A stretch of 64,000 bases of DNA, from the NCBI RefSeq assembly GCF_001613465.1, contig NZ_BDCK01000036.1:30728-94727 (forward strand). The letters run 5' to 3'. Source of the stretch: Nocardia niwae NBRC 108934 = DSM 45340. GTDB taxonomy: Bacteria; Actinomycetota; Actinomycetes; Mycobacteriales; Mycobacteriaceae. A model generated the notes under the pieces. The model made no database searches. It was not told where the DNA came from and saw only the letters and a list, made by a program, of their open reading frames with translations. Shown piece by piece: positions 20,876-31,558 of this stretch. The stretch's first letter is position 1. Each line of letters starts with the position of its first letter. The translations under genes were made by a program, and so were the position numbers.

Positions 20876-21820
20876 TCAGGGGACCAGGACCGTCAGCGCC
20901 CCGGGGACCGCCCGGATCGTGATCGGCAGCGTGCCCGCCGGTTCGCCGTCGGCGGTCGCGGGCGCACCCGCCGCGGTGAGCGTGACGGCCGCGGCGCGGA
21001 ACTGCTTGACCTGCGGGTGGACCTGCCGTTTGCCCGCCGAGAGCGCGGGCAGCAGGCGCAGCATCTCCCCGCGCGACAACGCGCCGACCACGGTCAAGTC
21101 GAGCAGTCCGTCGTCCATCAGCGCGTCCGGACAGATCAGCATGCCGCCGCCGTAGGTGCGGGTGTTGCCGACCGCGACCATGACCGCCTCGGCCTCCAAC
21201 TCCGAGCCCGCGCCGGGGTTGGTCAGCCCGTCGGTCACCGCGTCCACCAGCTCGACCCGGTAGGGCACGGTGAAGCGCCCGGAGATCTCCGCCAGCGCGG
21301 CGACGGTGTAACGCAGCCTGCCCCTCGGCCAGCGCATCTCGTTGGCGCGCAGGGTGACCCGCGCGTCGAACCCGGTGCCCGCCACCGTGGCGAACCACAT
21401 CGGCGGTGCGGACGACTCGATGCGGCCGAGGTCGATCGCTCTGGTCTGCCCGCGCAACACGAGCGAGGCGGCGGCTTGCGGGTCGTCGGTCGGCACGCCG
21501 AGCTCCCTGGCCAGGTCGTTGCCGGTACCCGCGGGAATCATGCCGAGCGCGACGCCGGTCTCGGCGACGGCCGGGAGGGTCACGTTGATCAGACCGTCCC
21601 CGCCGACGCAGACCACGGCATCGGGCCGCACGTCGCCCGCGATCGAATCCCGCACCTGGCGCACGGTTTCGGCGGCCGAGGGAGCACATACCTCGGTGAC
21701 GTCCGCCCCGCCCGCGCGAAAGCGGGCGATCGCGACGCTCGCCGCGTCGCCTCCCCTGCCGTGCCCGGACCGCGGATTGGTCACCACGGTGATCTTGCGC
21801 ACCGGCGAATAGTCGTTCAC
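20876..21820 (-). CDS. Diacylglycerol kinase family lipid kinase (Rv2252-like)
   Basis: 314 residues. The DAGK catalytic N-terminus shows VTNPRSGHGRGG, AVVCVGGDGLINVTL (GGDG near residue 74) and LGMIPAGTGNDLARELG, all typical of the DagK/YegS/sphingosine-kinase fold; a beta-rich C-terminal domain follows. M. tuberculosis Rv2252 phosphorylates diacylglycerol, feeding phosphatidylinositol mannoside synthesis. The start GTG at 21820 overlaps the stop of the flavoprotein gene upstream (GTGA), so the two are coupled, as in the Rv2251-Rv2252 pair. Substrate is inferred from family and synteny. Confidence 0.9.
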   Translation of the reverse strand: MNDYSPVRKITVVTNPRSGHGRGGDAASVAIARFRAGGADVTEVCAPSAAETVRQVRDSIAGDVRPDAVVCVGGDGLINVTLPAVAETGVALGMIPAGTGNDLARELGVPTDDPQAAASLVLRGQTRAIDLGRIESSAPPMWFATVAGTGFDARVTLRANEMRWPRGRLRYTVAALAEISGRFTVPYRVELVDAVTDGLTNPGAGSELEAEAVMVAVGNTRTYGGGMLICPDALMDDGLLDLTVVGALSRGEMLRLLPALSAGKRQVHPQVKQFRAAAVTLTAAGAPATADGEPAGTLPITIRAVPGALTVLVP

Positions 21821-23472
21821 GGCACCAGCTTTCCGGGGTTCAGGATGCCCGCGGGGTCGAGTTCGGCCTTCACCGCGCGCAGCACGCGCACGCCGAGATC
21901 GCCCACTTCGTCGGGCACCCAGGGGCGATGATCGGTGCCCACCGCGTGGTGGTGGGTGATGGTGCCGCCCGCGGCGATGATCGCGTCCCCGGCGGCGCGC
22001 TTGGCGGCCCGCCACTGGGTCAGCGGGTCGTCGAGCTGCTTGGCGACGACGGTGAAGTACAGCGACGCGCCGGTCGGGTAGGTGTGCGAGATGTGACACA
22101 TGACCAGGGGCGGGGTGCCCTGCGCGCTGAGCGAATCGGTCAGCGCCGCGGTGACCTCGGCCTTCAGCGCGGTCAGATTCGACCAGGTGGTGGCCGTCTC
22201 CAGCGTTTCGCACAGCACGCCCACGTCCAGCAGCGCGTCGCGCAGGTACGGCGCGGCGAAACGACCGTGCTCCCATTCCCGGGCCGGTGTCTCACCCAAG
22301 GACGAGCCGCCCGCCGCCGCCAGCACGGCGGCCGCTTCGGCGCTGCGCGCGGCGACATGCGCCGCGCTGCCCTCGTAGGTGGTGACGGCCAGGCACCCGG
22401 CCACGGGGTTGCCGCCGATGTCGCCGGAGCGGGCGAGGTTGATCCCGGTCTCCGCCTCGTCGGACAAGCGGAGCACCGTGGGCGCCGCGCCCGCCTGCAC
22501 CACCGCGCGCAACGCTGCGGCGCCGGTCGTGAAGTCCGGGAACGACCACGCTTGATAGGCGACGGTTTCCGGGACCGGATGCACCCGCAGCGTGACCTCG
22601 GTGATCACGCCGAGCGTGCCCTCCGAGCCGACGAACAACTCGCGCAGGTCCGGCCCCGCCGCCGAAGCCGGCGCGCGACCGAGTTCCAGTGTGCCGCTGG
22701 GGGTGGCGATCTTCAGTCGCTGCACCATGTCGTCGAAACGGCCGTAGCCCGCCGAGGCCTGGCCCGACGACCGCGTCGCCGCGAAGCCGCCGAGGGTGGC
22801 GAACTCGAAGCTCTGCGGGAAGTGACCGAGCGACAGCCCCTGCGCACCGAGCAGTTCCTCCGCGCGCGGACCGGTCAGGCCCGCGCCCAGCGTGGCGGTG
22901 CCGCTGACCGGATCGATTTCGGTCAGCCCGCCGAGCCTGCGCAGGTCCAGGGCGATCACGGCGCCGAAGCGCCCGCGCACGGGATCGACGCCACCGACCA
23001 CACTGGTGCCGCCGCCGAACGGAACCACCGCGATGGCATGCCGCGCGCAGTAGGCGAGCACTGCGAGAACTTCGTCGTGATCGGCCGGGAAGACGACGGC
23101 ATCCGGCGCGTCCTGCGGCCCCTCGGCCCGGCGGCGCAGTAGATCGGGCGTGCTCTTCCCGCCGGCGTGCCGCAGCCGATCGCGGTGGTCGGCCGACACG
23201 TTCCCGGGTCCGACCACCTCGACCAGCCCGGCTCGCCGCGCGGCCGTCAACGCCGATTCGCGCAGTGGCACGTCGCCCTCATCGCGGCGCGCCACCGGAT
23301 TGCCGGAGACACCGAACACCTGTGTCAGCAGACCGCGGATCCGTTCCGAAAGTGGCTGGTGCCCAGCCGGGATGCCCCAGGCATCCCAGACCATACTCGC
23401 CGCCGAGTCGCTCGGGCCGGTCTTTGCCGACAGAGCCGGCTCCTCGTCGGTGTGCTGCTGCGTGTCCGCCAT
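21817..23472 (-). CDS. Alkyl-DHAP synthase-like FAD-binding oxidoreductase (Rv2251-like)
   Basis: 551 residues. A FAD-binding PCMH domain (PFGGGTSVVGG near 160) is followed by a C-terminal cap with the ITHHHAVGTDH motif typical of alkyldihydroxyacetonephosphate synthase and its bacterial relatives. True ADPS exchanges the acyl chain of acyl-DHAP for a fatty alcohol; bacterial homologues beside lipid kinases have uncertain substrates, so glycerol-ether or another glycerol-phosphate oxidation is possible. It is co-directional with the lipid kinase (overlapping GTGA) and divergent from tetR-glpD. The ATG at 23472 abuts the operator palindrome with no ribosome-binding site, suggesting a leaderless or very short-leader transcript. 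Confidence 0.88.
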   Translation of the reverse strand: MADTQQHTDEEPALSAKTGPSDSAASMVWDAWGIPAGHQPLSERIRGLLTQVFGVSGNPVARRDEGDVPLRESALTAARRAGLVEVVGPGNVSADHRDRLRHAGGKSTPDLLRRRAEGPQDAPDAVVFPADHDEVLAVLAYCARHAIAVVPFGGGTSVVGGVDPVRGRFGAVIALDLRRLGGLTEIDPVSGTATLGAGLTGPRAEELLGAQGLSLGHFPQSFEFATLGGFAATRSSGQASAGYGRFDDMVQRLKIATPSGTLELGRAPASAAGPDLRELFVGSEGTLGVITEVTLRVHPVPETVAYQAWSFPDFTTGAAALRAVVQAGAAPTVLRLSDEAETGINLARSGDIGGNPVAGCLAVTTYEGSAAHVAARSAEAAAVLAAAGGSSLGETPAREWEHGRFAAPYLRDALLDVGVLCETLETATTWSNLTALKAEVTAALTDSLSAQGTPPLVMCHISHTYPTGASLYFTVVAKQLDDPLTQWRAAKRAAGDAIIAAGGTITHHHAVGTDHRPWVPDEVGDLGVRVLRAVKAELDPAGILNPGKLVP

Positions 23473-23473
23473 G

Positions 23474-23508
23474 CGTTACAGTTTGACATATACTGTCAAG
23501 CAGTAACG
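23474..23508. promoter_or_regulatory. 35-bp imperfect palindrome, probable TetR operator
   Basis: CGTTACAGTTTGACA, five bases, then TGTCAAGCAGTAACG: 13 of 15 arm positions pair. It begins one base upstream of the flavoprotein start on the minus strand and ends 64 bases before the TetR start. It contains TTGACA on both strands and TATACT on the plus strand, so bound protein would block promoters in both directions. Confidence 0.75.
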
Positions 23509-23571
23509 AACATCAGGACAGATTCCTCCTGGTCGACGCCCCGTCGGCCGCTCGACCCCGGTGGTGACGCT

Positions 23572-24207
23572 TTGACCGCTCCCGATGCCCCCGCCGAGCA
23601 CCCCTCGGCGACCGACCTGGCGATCCTCGACGCCGCCCGCGCCTGCGTGGAGGAGTTCGGCGTGCGCCGCACCACGCTCACCGAGGTGGCGCGGCGGGCG
23701 GGGGTCAGCAGGCCGACCGTCTACCGCCGCTGGCCGGACACCGGCGCGCTCGTGGCCGAACTGCTGGTTCGTGAGCTGCGCGGGATCGTGGCGGCGACCA
23801 TGCCGTCGGCGGGCAACGCACGGGCCAGGCTGGTCGAGGGCGTGGTCGCCGGGTCCGCGACGATCCGGACGAATCCACTGTTCGGCAAAATCTTCCGCAC
23901 CGACACCGACCTGATGCTCACCTACGTCTTCGGCAGGCTCGGGCGCAACCAGCGCGCGCTGATCGAGCTGTTCGCGGCGGGTATCCGAGACGGCCAGCGG
24001 GACGGCTCGATCCGCGCGGGCGATCCGGAGCGGATGGCCACGATGCTGCTGCTGATCGCCCAGTCCGCGGTGCAGTCGGCGGGCACCGTCGCGCCACTGC
24101 TGGCGGGCGAGCACCTCGACACCGAACTCCGTCGCGCGATCGACGGCTACCTCGACGATCGCGCCCACGAAACGGCCGAGGACGCCGCCCGAGCGCAGTC
24201 GCGATGA
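23572..24207 (+). CDS. TetR-family regulator of the glycerolipid genes (Rv2250c-like)
   Basis: 211 residues. The TetR DNA-binding domain is at about 13-60 (AILDAARACVEEFGVRRTTL, then EVARRAGVSRPTVYRRWPD). The ligand domain has no feature I can match to a ligand. The only start that keeps the N-terminus short and in frame is TTG at 23572; no ATG or GTG is available before the conserved domain, and the ribosome-binding site is weak. It is divergent from the flavoprotein and lipid kinase genes, upstream of glpD, and faces a 35-bp palindrome, so autorepression plus control of both arms is likely. The same gene set is found at Rv2249c-Rv2252. Confidence 0.88.
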   Translation: MTAPDAPAEHPSATDLAILDAARACVEEFGVRRTTLTEVARRAGVSRPTVYRRWPDTGALVAELLVRELRGIVAATMPSAGNARARLVEGVVAGSATIRTNPLFGKIFRTDTDLMLTYVFGRLGRNQRALIELFAAGIRDGQRDGSIRAGDPERMATMLLLIAQSAVQSAGTVAPLLAGEHLDTELRRAIDGYLDDRAHETAEDAARAQSR

Positions 24208-24260
24208 GTACTGCCCCGGCGCTGCCCACTGAATCCGAAAGGCATTGTGATGAGTACTGA
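24204..24260 (+). CDS. Possible 18-codon linker ORF between tetR and glpD
   Basis: ATG at 24204 overlaps the tetR stop (ATGA) and the frame ends at TGA 24258-24260, just past the glpD ATG at 24250. It encodes MSTAPALPTESERHCDEY. The sequence GATGAGTACTG occurs both at 24203 and at 24249, so this reads like a duplicated gene start. It may carry ribosomes from tetR to glpD, or be an accident of the duplication. Confidence 0.3.
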   Translation: MSTAPALPTESERHCDEY

Positions 24261-25791
24261 TTCGGTGCGTACCGGAGACTCCGCCTTGAACGCCGCGCGC
24301 CGCGCCGCCGATCTGTCCCGGCTCGGCGACGGCGCCGAGATCGACGTCCTGGTGATCGGCGGCGGCGTCACCGGCGCGGGGGCCGCGCTGGAGGCCGCCG
24401 CCCGCGGGCTCCGCACCGTCCTGGTGGAACGCCACGACCTGGCCTTCGGCACCAGCCGCTGGAGTTCCAAATTGGTGCACGGCGGCCTGCGCTACCTGGC
24501 GAGCGGCCGGATCGGGATCGCCCACGAGAGCGCGGTGGAACGCGGCATCCTGCTGCGCACCACCGCGCCGCATCTGGTGCGCCCGCTCCCCCAGCTGGTG
24601 CCGCTGCTGCCGAATGTCGGTACGACACAAGCCGCTCTGGTGCGCGCCGGTTTCCTGGCGGGCGACCTGCTGCGGCGCGGCGCGGGCACGCCCGCGGCGC
24701 TGCTGCCCCGGTCCCGGCGCGTCGCCGCCGCGGAGGCCGTGCGGCTCGCGCCGACCGTGCGGCGCGCGGACCTGCGCGGCGGCCTGCAAGCCTGGGACGG
24801 GCAACTGGTCGACGACGCACGCCTGGTCGTCGCGCTGGCGCGCACGGCGGCAGCGCACGGCGCGCGAGTCCTGACCCGCGTCGAAGCGCGCGAGGTGACC
24901 GGGCAGACGGCCACCCTGCGCGACACCCGCACCGGCGAGACCCTCACGGTGCGACCGCGCACGGTGGTGAACGCCACCGGCGTCTGGGCCGATCAGGTGG
25001 ACCCGAGCATCCGGCTGCGCCCGAGCCGCGGCACACATCTGGTGTTCTCCGCCGAATCCTTCGGCGGCCTCACCGCGGCGCTCACCGTACCGGTGCCCGG
25101 CAGCATCGGCCGCTTCGTCTTCGCCTTCCCCGCCGCGCACGGCCGGGTGTACCTGGGCTTGACCGACGAGGACGCGCCCGGCCCGGTACCCGACGAGCCC
25201 CGGCCCACCGCGACCGAAATCGATTTCCTGCTCGACACGATCAATCCGGCCCTGCGTGAGCCGTTGACTCGCAACGATATTCGTGGCTCATACGCCGGAT
25301 TGCGGCCACTGCTGCAGACCGCTGACGACAGCACGGCCGACATCTCCCGGCAGCACGCGGTGCTGCGTTCCCCGACCGGTGTCGTCACCGTCGTCGGGGG
25401 CAAGCTCACCACATACCGGAAGATGGCCGAGGACGCGATCGACGCCGCGGTCGCGCACGGAGGTCTCGCCGCGGGGCCGTCCCGGACCCGGCGGCTGCCG
25501 CTGGTGGGGGCGGTGTCCGGCGCGGCGCGCGACCGCATCGACGCCCCGCCCGTGCTGATCGAGCGCTACGGCAGTGAGGCGGCCTACGTACTGGCCGCGG
25601 CGCGGCGCGATCCCGCGCTCGCCGAGCCGGTCGCGCCCGGAATGGACGTGTTGGGCGCCGAATTCGCGTTCGCGGTGTCCCACGAGGGCGCGCTCGAGGC
25701 CGGAGATCTGCTGGATCGGCGCACCCGCATCGGCCTGGTCGCCGAGGACCGCGCCGCCGCGGCGCCCGCGGCCGCGCGCGCCCTCGCGTGA
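24250..25791 (+). CDS. glpD: Glycerol-3-phosphate dehydrogenase (aerobic, FAD-dependent)
   Basis: 513 residues, close to mycobacterial GlpD1 (516). The FAD-binding motif VLVIGGGVTGAGAALEAAARG is at about residue 37, followed by the family segment GTSRWSSKLVHGGLRYLASG, an ATGVWAD motif and the late VVGGKLTTYRKMAEDA. The enzyme oxidises sn-glycerol 3-phosphate to DHAP, passing electrons to membrane quinone. I choose ATG 24250, seven bases after GAAAGG; a GTG immediately upstream would add one residue. With the DHAP-handling flavoprotein and lipid kinase on the other side of the operator it makes a coherent glycerolipid-precursor block. Confidence 0.95.
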   Translation: MSTDSVRTGDSALNAARRAADLSRLGDGAEIDVLVIGGGVTGAGAALEAAARGLRTVLVERHDLAFGTSRWSSKLVHGGLRYLASGRIGIAHESAVERGILLRTTAPHLVRPLPQLVPLLPNVGTTQAALVRAGFLAGDLLRRGAGTPAALLPRSRRVAAAEAVRLAPTVRRADLRGGLQAWDGQLVDDARLVVALARTAAAHGARVLTRVEAREVTGQTATLRDTRTGETLTVRPRTVVNATGVWADQVDPSIRLRPSRGTHLVFSAESFGGLTAALTVPVPGSIGRFVFAFPAAHGRVYLGLTDEDAPGPVPDEPRPTATEIDFLLDTINPALREPLTRNDIRGSYAGLRPLLQTADDSTADISRQHAVLRSPTGVVTVVGGKLTTYRKMAEDAIDAAVAHGGLAAGPSRTRRLPLVGAVSGAARDRIDAPPVLIERYGSEAAYVLAAARRDPALAEPVAPGMDVLGAEFAFAVSHEGALEAGDLLDRRTRIGLVAEDRAAAAPAAARALA

Positions 25792-25803
25792 TTCACCGCG
25801 GGT

Positions 25804-26322
25804 TCAGTCCATCGCCCACTCGGTCAGTTCCGCGCGCATGCAAGCACGCGGCCAGCGGTCGAGGCCGTGTGCCCGTTCGGCCGCACGCAGGGCGATCAAC
25901 CCCGGCGTCTCCTCGTCCGACGACAGGTACCGGAAGCCGAGCCGCTCGTAATACGGACCGTTCCACGGCACCTCGGTGAAGGTGGTCAACGTCATCGCGG
26001 GCAGGCCCGCCGTGGCGGCCCATCGAGCGGCCCGATCGATCAGGTGTTTGCCGATCCGGCGCCGGGCATGGTCCGGATGCACCGAAACCTGCTCGATATG
26101 GCCGTTTCCATCGACCACACCCGCGATCAGGTAGCCGATCGGCAGATCGGCGTCGATCTTCACCCAGGCGCGCCCGTCCCGTTGGAACTCGCGCAGCGTC
26201 GCCTTCGAGGGCGGTTCGTCGTCGGCTACGGCCGTCATGCCGATCTCCGCGAACGGCTTACCCGCCGCACGTTCGATCTCCTGCAGCACGGGTAGGTCTT
26301 CGGTCGTCGCGGGGCGGATCAC
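25804..26322 (-). CDS. GNAT-family N-acetyltransferase
   Basis: 172 residues. The GNAT fold is seen as an N-terminal MIRPATTEDLPVLQEIE strand-helix, the central HIEQVSVHPDHARRRIGKHL acetyl-CoA-binding segment (motif A, RRRIGKHL), and the late PWNGPYYERLGFRYL segment. It transfers an acetyl group to an unidentified amine. The start is GTG at 26322. It converges with glpD across 12 bases and lies downstream of the TetR gene on the same strand (43-base gap), so the two may form one transcript. Confidence 0.9.
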   Translation of the reverse strand: MIRPATTEDLPVLQEIERAAGKPFAEIGMTAVADDEPPSKATLREFQRDGRAWVKIDADLPIGYLIAGVVDGNGHIEQVSVHPDHARRRIGKHLIDRAARWAATAGLPAMTLTTFTEVPWNGPYYERLGFRYLSSDEETPGLIALRAAERAHGLDRWPRACMRAELTEWAMD

Positions 26323-26365
26323 CGGCCCATTGTGCAGCGGCCCACCGGACGCGGGCCAGCGAATT

Positions 26366-27037
26366 TCACCCCGCCGGGGTAGCGAGGATGCCGTTGATCA
26401 GCACTCGCACAGCCCAGGCCGCGCGGGCGTCGCCGTCACCCGACAGCAGTGCCTCCCGCATGGCCACGACGGTCGGATAACGGTCGGCGGGCAGTTCGGC
26501 GTAGCGCCGCTCGATCGCGGCGAGGTACTCCTGTTCGGTGCCGCCGCCGATGTCGTGCGCGCTCTGTTCGGCCGCCGAGGCGGTGACATGCAGATAGAGC
26601 AGGTCTACCGCCCAGGACGCGGTCCGGTCGTCCAAGCCCGCCTCGGTGAGCGCGCCGAGCATCAGCTCCACCAGCCGCAGCGCGTTCGGGCTGCTCGGAA
26701 TCGCACCGAGCGCGACCAGCGCCAGCCCCTCGTGCCTGCTCATCGCCGCCACCATGGCGGCGGTCAGTGCGGTGAGCCGCTCCCGCCAGCTCGCCCCGGC
26801 CGGCTCCGGGACGGTGCCGAGGACGTGGTCGAGCATGGCGGCCATCAGGTCGTCGCGATTGGTGACGTACACGTACAGCGAGGCCGCCCCGGTGTCCAAG
26901 TCCTGCGCCACCCGGCGCATGGTCAGCGCCGCCGCACCGTCGCGGTCCAGGATGCGCAGACCGGTCTCGACGATCACCTCGCGGCTCAGCGGAGCTTTGG
27001 CCGGGCGGGCCCGGCGGCTGACGGCTGCTGCGCTCAT
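26366..27037 (-). CDS. TetR-family transcriptional regulator
   Basis: 223 residues. The DNA-binding domain lies at about 18-65 (REVIVETGLRILDRDGAAAL, then VAQDLDTGAASLYVYVTNRD), followed by a TetR_C-type domain (from about 80). The ATG at 27037 has no Shine-Dalgarno sequence but is preceded by TATGCT (27049-27044) with exactly six bases between, the geometry of a leaderless actinobacterial promoter. The gene is followed by the GNAT gene, which is the nearest candidate target. Confidence 0.88.
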   Translation of the reverse strand: MSAAAVSRRARPAKAPLSREVIVETGLRILDRDGAAALTMRRVAQDLDTGAASLYVYVTNRDDLMAAMLDHVLGTVPEPAGASWRERLTALTAAMVAAMSRHEGLALVALGAIPSSPNALRLVELMLGALTEAGLDDRTASWAVDLLYLHVTASAAEQSAHDIGGGTEQEYLAAIERRYAELPADRYPTVVAMREALLSGDGDARAAWAVRVLINGILATPAG

Positions 27038-27635
27038 GGGCCGAGCATAACCACGGACGAACGGCGTTCGGGCAACCGGCGCGGGCCGGTGACGGAACCA
27101 CCCGCGGCATGCCGTGGTCGGGGCCGGGCGACGCAACGGCGCAGTCGGGTCGACCTCCGGCGCCTTCGTCACCGCCCCGGTACCGACAAGTGGCCCGAAT
27201 CAGCACAGCTTTCCTGCGGCGCGGTGGTGGCTGCAGCCCACCTGCGATGGGGGGCGATACGCCCGGCATGCGACTGCGAGACACCGAGCGCGGCGGGGCA
27301 AATCTGCGGACCTGGTGGCGCGGCGGGGCCGCCAACCCGCACCGAGCGTCGGCAGTGTCGACGAATCCATCCGTGACCCATCACACAACGACGCGGCCCG
27401 GAGCATGACCGTCACCCATTGCGGAAAACGCCACAACGCGCAGCTCACAGCCTTGCCGACAGTCGAAGCAACCGCTCGCGAGAAGACGCGCGCCAGAGCG
27501 GGATTCGAGAACCCGACGGTATGCCGGAGCATTTCCGCATTCCGCTTCGCAATGCTCGCAGACCCCGGTTCGGTTGTCGCCGACGCTCTATGCTGGCTTC
27601 GGAATGCCGGTAGTGCGCCGGAAAGGAGGGCGCGG
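27038..27635. other. 598-base intergenic region, no gene seen
   Basis: It separates a minus-strand TetR gene from the plus-strand FHA gene. Open frames cross it on both strands, but their protein sequences lack any domain and the third-codon G+C bias seen in neighbours is absent or irregular. The leaderless TetR promoter is at its left end and a strong ribosome-binding site (GAAAGGAGGG, 27621-27630) at its right end. I see no RNA gene or repeat. Confidence 0.5.
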
Positions 27636-28823
27636 GTGCGCAGGAAACCGTCCACCGTGGGTGTCGCACCGGGCGACGGACTCGTCGCCCGCTTCGGTGC
27701 GGTCGTCGCCTACCTCGGGGCCGAAACGACCTCCACGGACCGAATACTCGGCACCATCGAAGCCGTGGCCGAAGGGGAGCATCCCGGCGCCGCGCTGGCG
27801 CAACGCTTGGCCGCGGTGATCTTCGGCGCCACGGTCCAACCACCGCCGTTCGGCGTGGTCGCGCCCACCGGCGACGGCCTGCTGATTCTGTTGCGCGGAC
27901 CGGTGACCGCGGAGATCCAAGGCGCGGAGGGCGCCCGCCGCCTCGACGGCGGACGCGCGTTCACCTGGGTGGACGAGATCGTGCGCGAACCGGTGCGCCG
28001 CATCACGATCGGCGCGGACACGGGCACGCCGCCGACCGCACTCCCCCGCACGGACCTGCGCGCAGGCGTGGTCCCCGGCGGTGGATTCGTCTTGCACGCC
28101 GCGGTGCGACGCGCCGGGAAGACCGTCGAGCCCCGCCCCTCCGAGTCCTCCACCAAGGGCGAGCCGGAGCCGACGGCGGCGGCGGGATTCGCCGCGATGC
28201 CCGAACCGACCGGCGCCGACGACGCCGTCGCCCATCCGTCCCCGGCGGCCCGGCCGACCGGGTCGGCTCCGGTGGCCCGGCCGACCGAGTCGGCCCGCCT
28301 CCTGGCCAAACCCCGTCCGCCCCGGCACGTCCCGGATCGCCCGCTCGCCTGGTCCCAGGTGCAGCCCGCACACGAACCGGTCGCCCTGCGCAAAGTCCCC
28401 GAGAACGGCGGAACCCGAGCCCCGCGCCCGGCCGCGGACGCGGCCGTCGGTGCGCTGGTCACGGAGGACGGCGAGGCCTACCCGCTGAACCGCGCCTACG
28501 TCATCGGGCGCGGGCCGCAGGTGGACGAATCGGTGCGCGCCGCCACCGCCGCGCCGATCGTCATCCAGCGCGATCGCCACGTCTCACGCGTGCACGCGTA
28601 TGTGTCGGTCGACGGCGGCAAGGTATACGTCCGGGACGCCGCCGCCACCTCGGGCACTTTCATCGCCGGTCCCGGCACCGATCAGTGGACCCGGATCAGC
28701 ACGTCCCCGACAGAACTCCCGCCGGGCTGGCGCGTGCGCATCAGCGAGCGGATCCTCACCTATCGCGGCGACGAGCAACGCACAGGCACGGCCGATATCG
28801 CGGCAGCGCGCCGCCGATCCTGA
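27636..28823 (+). CDS. FHA-domain protein with unassigned N-terminal domain
   Basis: 395 residues. Residues about 278-377 form a forkhead-associated domain: GR at 291-292, HVSRVHAYV at 315-323 and TSGTFI at 338-343 are the phosphothreonine-binding loops. Residues 1-155 form an unassigned folded region (GVVAPTGDGLLILLRGPV), and 160-275 is a Pro/Ala/Glu-rich linker. FHA proteins read Ser/Thr-kinase signalling; PknG is encoded in this window but 30 kb away and no kinase is adjacent. The GTG at 27636 follows GAAAGGAGGG with five bases spacing. Followed by 225 bases without a gene. Confidence 0.85.
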   Translation: MRRKPSTVGVAPGDGLVARFGAVVAYLGAETTSTDRILGTIEAVAEGEHPGAALAQRLAAVIFGATVQPPPFGVVAPTGDGLLILLRGPVTAEIQGAEGARRLDGGRAFTWVDEIVREPVRRITIGADTGTPPTALPRTDLRAGVVPGGGFVLHAAVRRAGKTVEPRPSESSTKGEPEPTAAAGFAAMPEPTGADDAVAHPSPAARPTGSAPVARPTESARLLAKPRPPRHVPDRPLAWSQVQPAHEPVALRKVPENGGTRAPRPAADAAVGALVTEDGEAYPLNRAYVIGRGPQVDESVRAATAAPIVIQRDRHVSRVHAYVSVDGGKVYVRDAAATSGTFIAGPGTDQWTRISTSPTELPPGWRVRISERILTYRGDEQRTGTADIAAARRRS

Positions 28824-29048
28824 TCGCCCGATTCCTCGACCGACCGGAGCCGGGCGTCGAGCACCCGCTCCGGCATCCACAGAGAAGGACGTCGCGCGCC
28901 CGGATCGGTGCGACATGCGTGACGCACGTCCAGATCGGCGACGACGCAGGGCGGCCGGTCCCGCGCGCCCGGCCCGACTCGGGCGATGAGGACGCCCGGC
29001 CGGCCGGTCCCCGCCCGGTTCCGACCACACGGAGAGGACAATGGCGGC

Positions 29049-31340
<2,292 letters not shown>

Positions 31341-31346
<6 letters not shown>

Positions 31347-31535
31347 GCGGTCAGGCCCGGAGGCGGCAGCGCAGCGTAACCACGCAGGGCCCCGCTCATG
31401 CCGACAACACACACAGCATGAGCGGTCAGGCCCGCAGGCGGCAGCGCAGCGTAACCACGCAGGGCCCCGCTCATGCCGACAACACACACAGCATGACCGG
31501 TCAGGCCCGGAGGCGGCAGCGCAGCGTAACCACGC
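31341..31535 (+). repeat. 75-bp tandem repeat, 2.6 copies, each with an internal inverted repeat
   Basis: Units start at 31341, 31416 and 31491 with a period of exactly 75 bases; the third is truncated at 31535. The first two differ by one base in the region I compared, so the amplification is recent. In each complete unit GCATGAGCGG and CCGCTCATGC (for example 31341-31350 and 31392-31401) can pair as a 10-bp stem. The period is a multiple of three, so all frames stay open. Confidence 0.9.
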
Positions 31536-31558
31536 CGGACGAGAGGGACCGAGCATGA
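31343..31558 (+). CDS. Repeat-encoded 71-residue ORF between fdhF-like gene and fdhD
   Basis: The ORF starts at an ATG overlapping the upstream stop (ATGA, 31343-31346) and ends at a TGA overlapping the fdhD ATG (ATGA, 31555-31558). It translates the 75-bp repeat into 25-residue units beginning MSGQARRRQRSVTT, the third starting MTGQARRR. The product would be very basic (RRRQR in each unit) and unstructured. Either it is a real small protein, or translation through it merely keeps ribosomes coupled from fdhF to fdhD. I recognise no homologue. No separate ribosome-binding site is seen. Confidence 0.4.

Noticed and set aside
28986..29048. Earlier start for the fdhF-like gene
   Set aside because: The extra residues are Arg/Pro-rich and unconserved; the purine-rich GGAGAGGAC fits the ATG at 29049.
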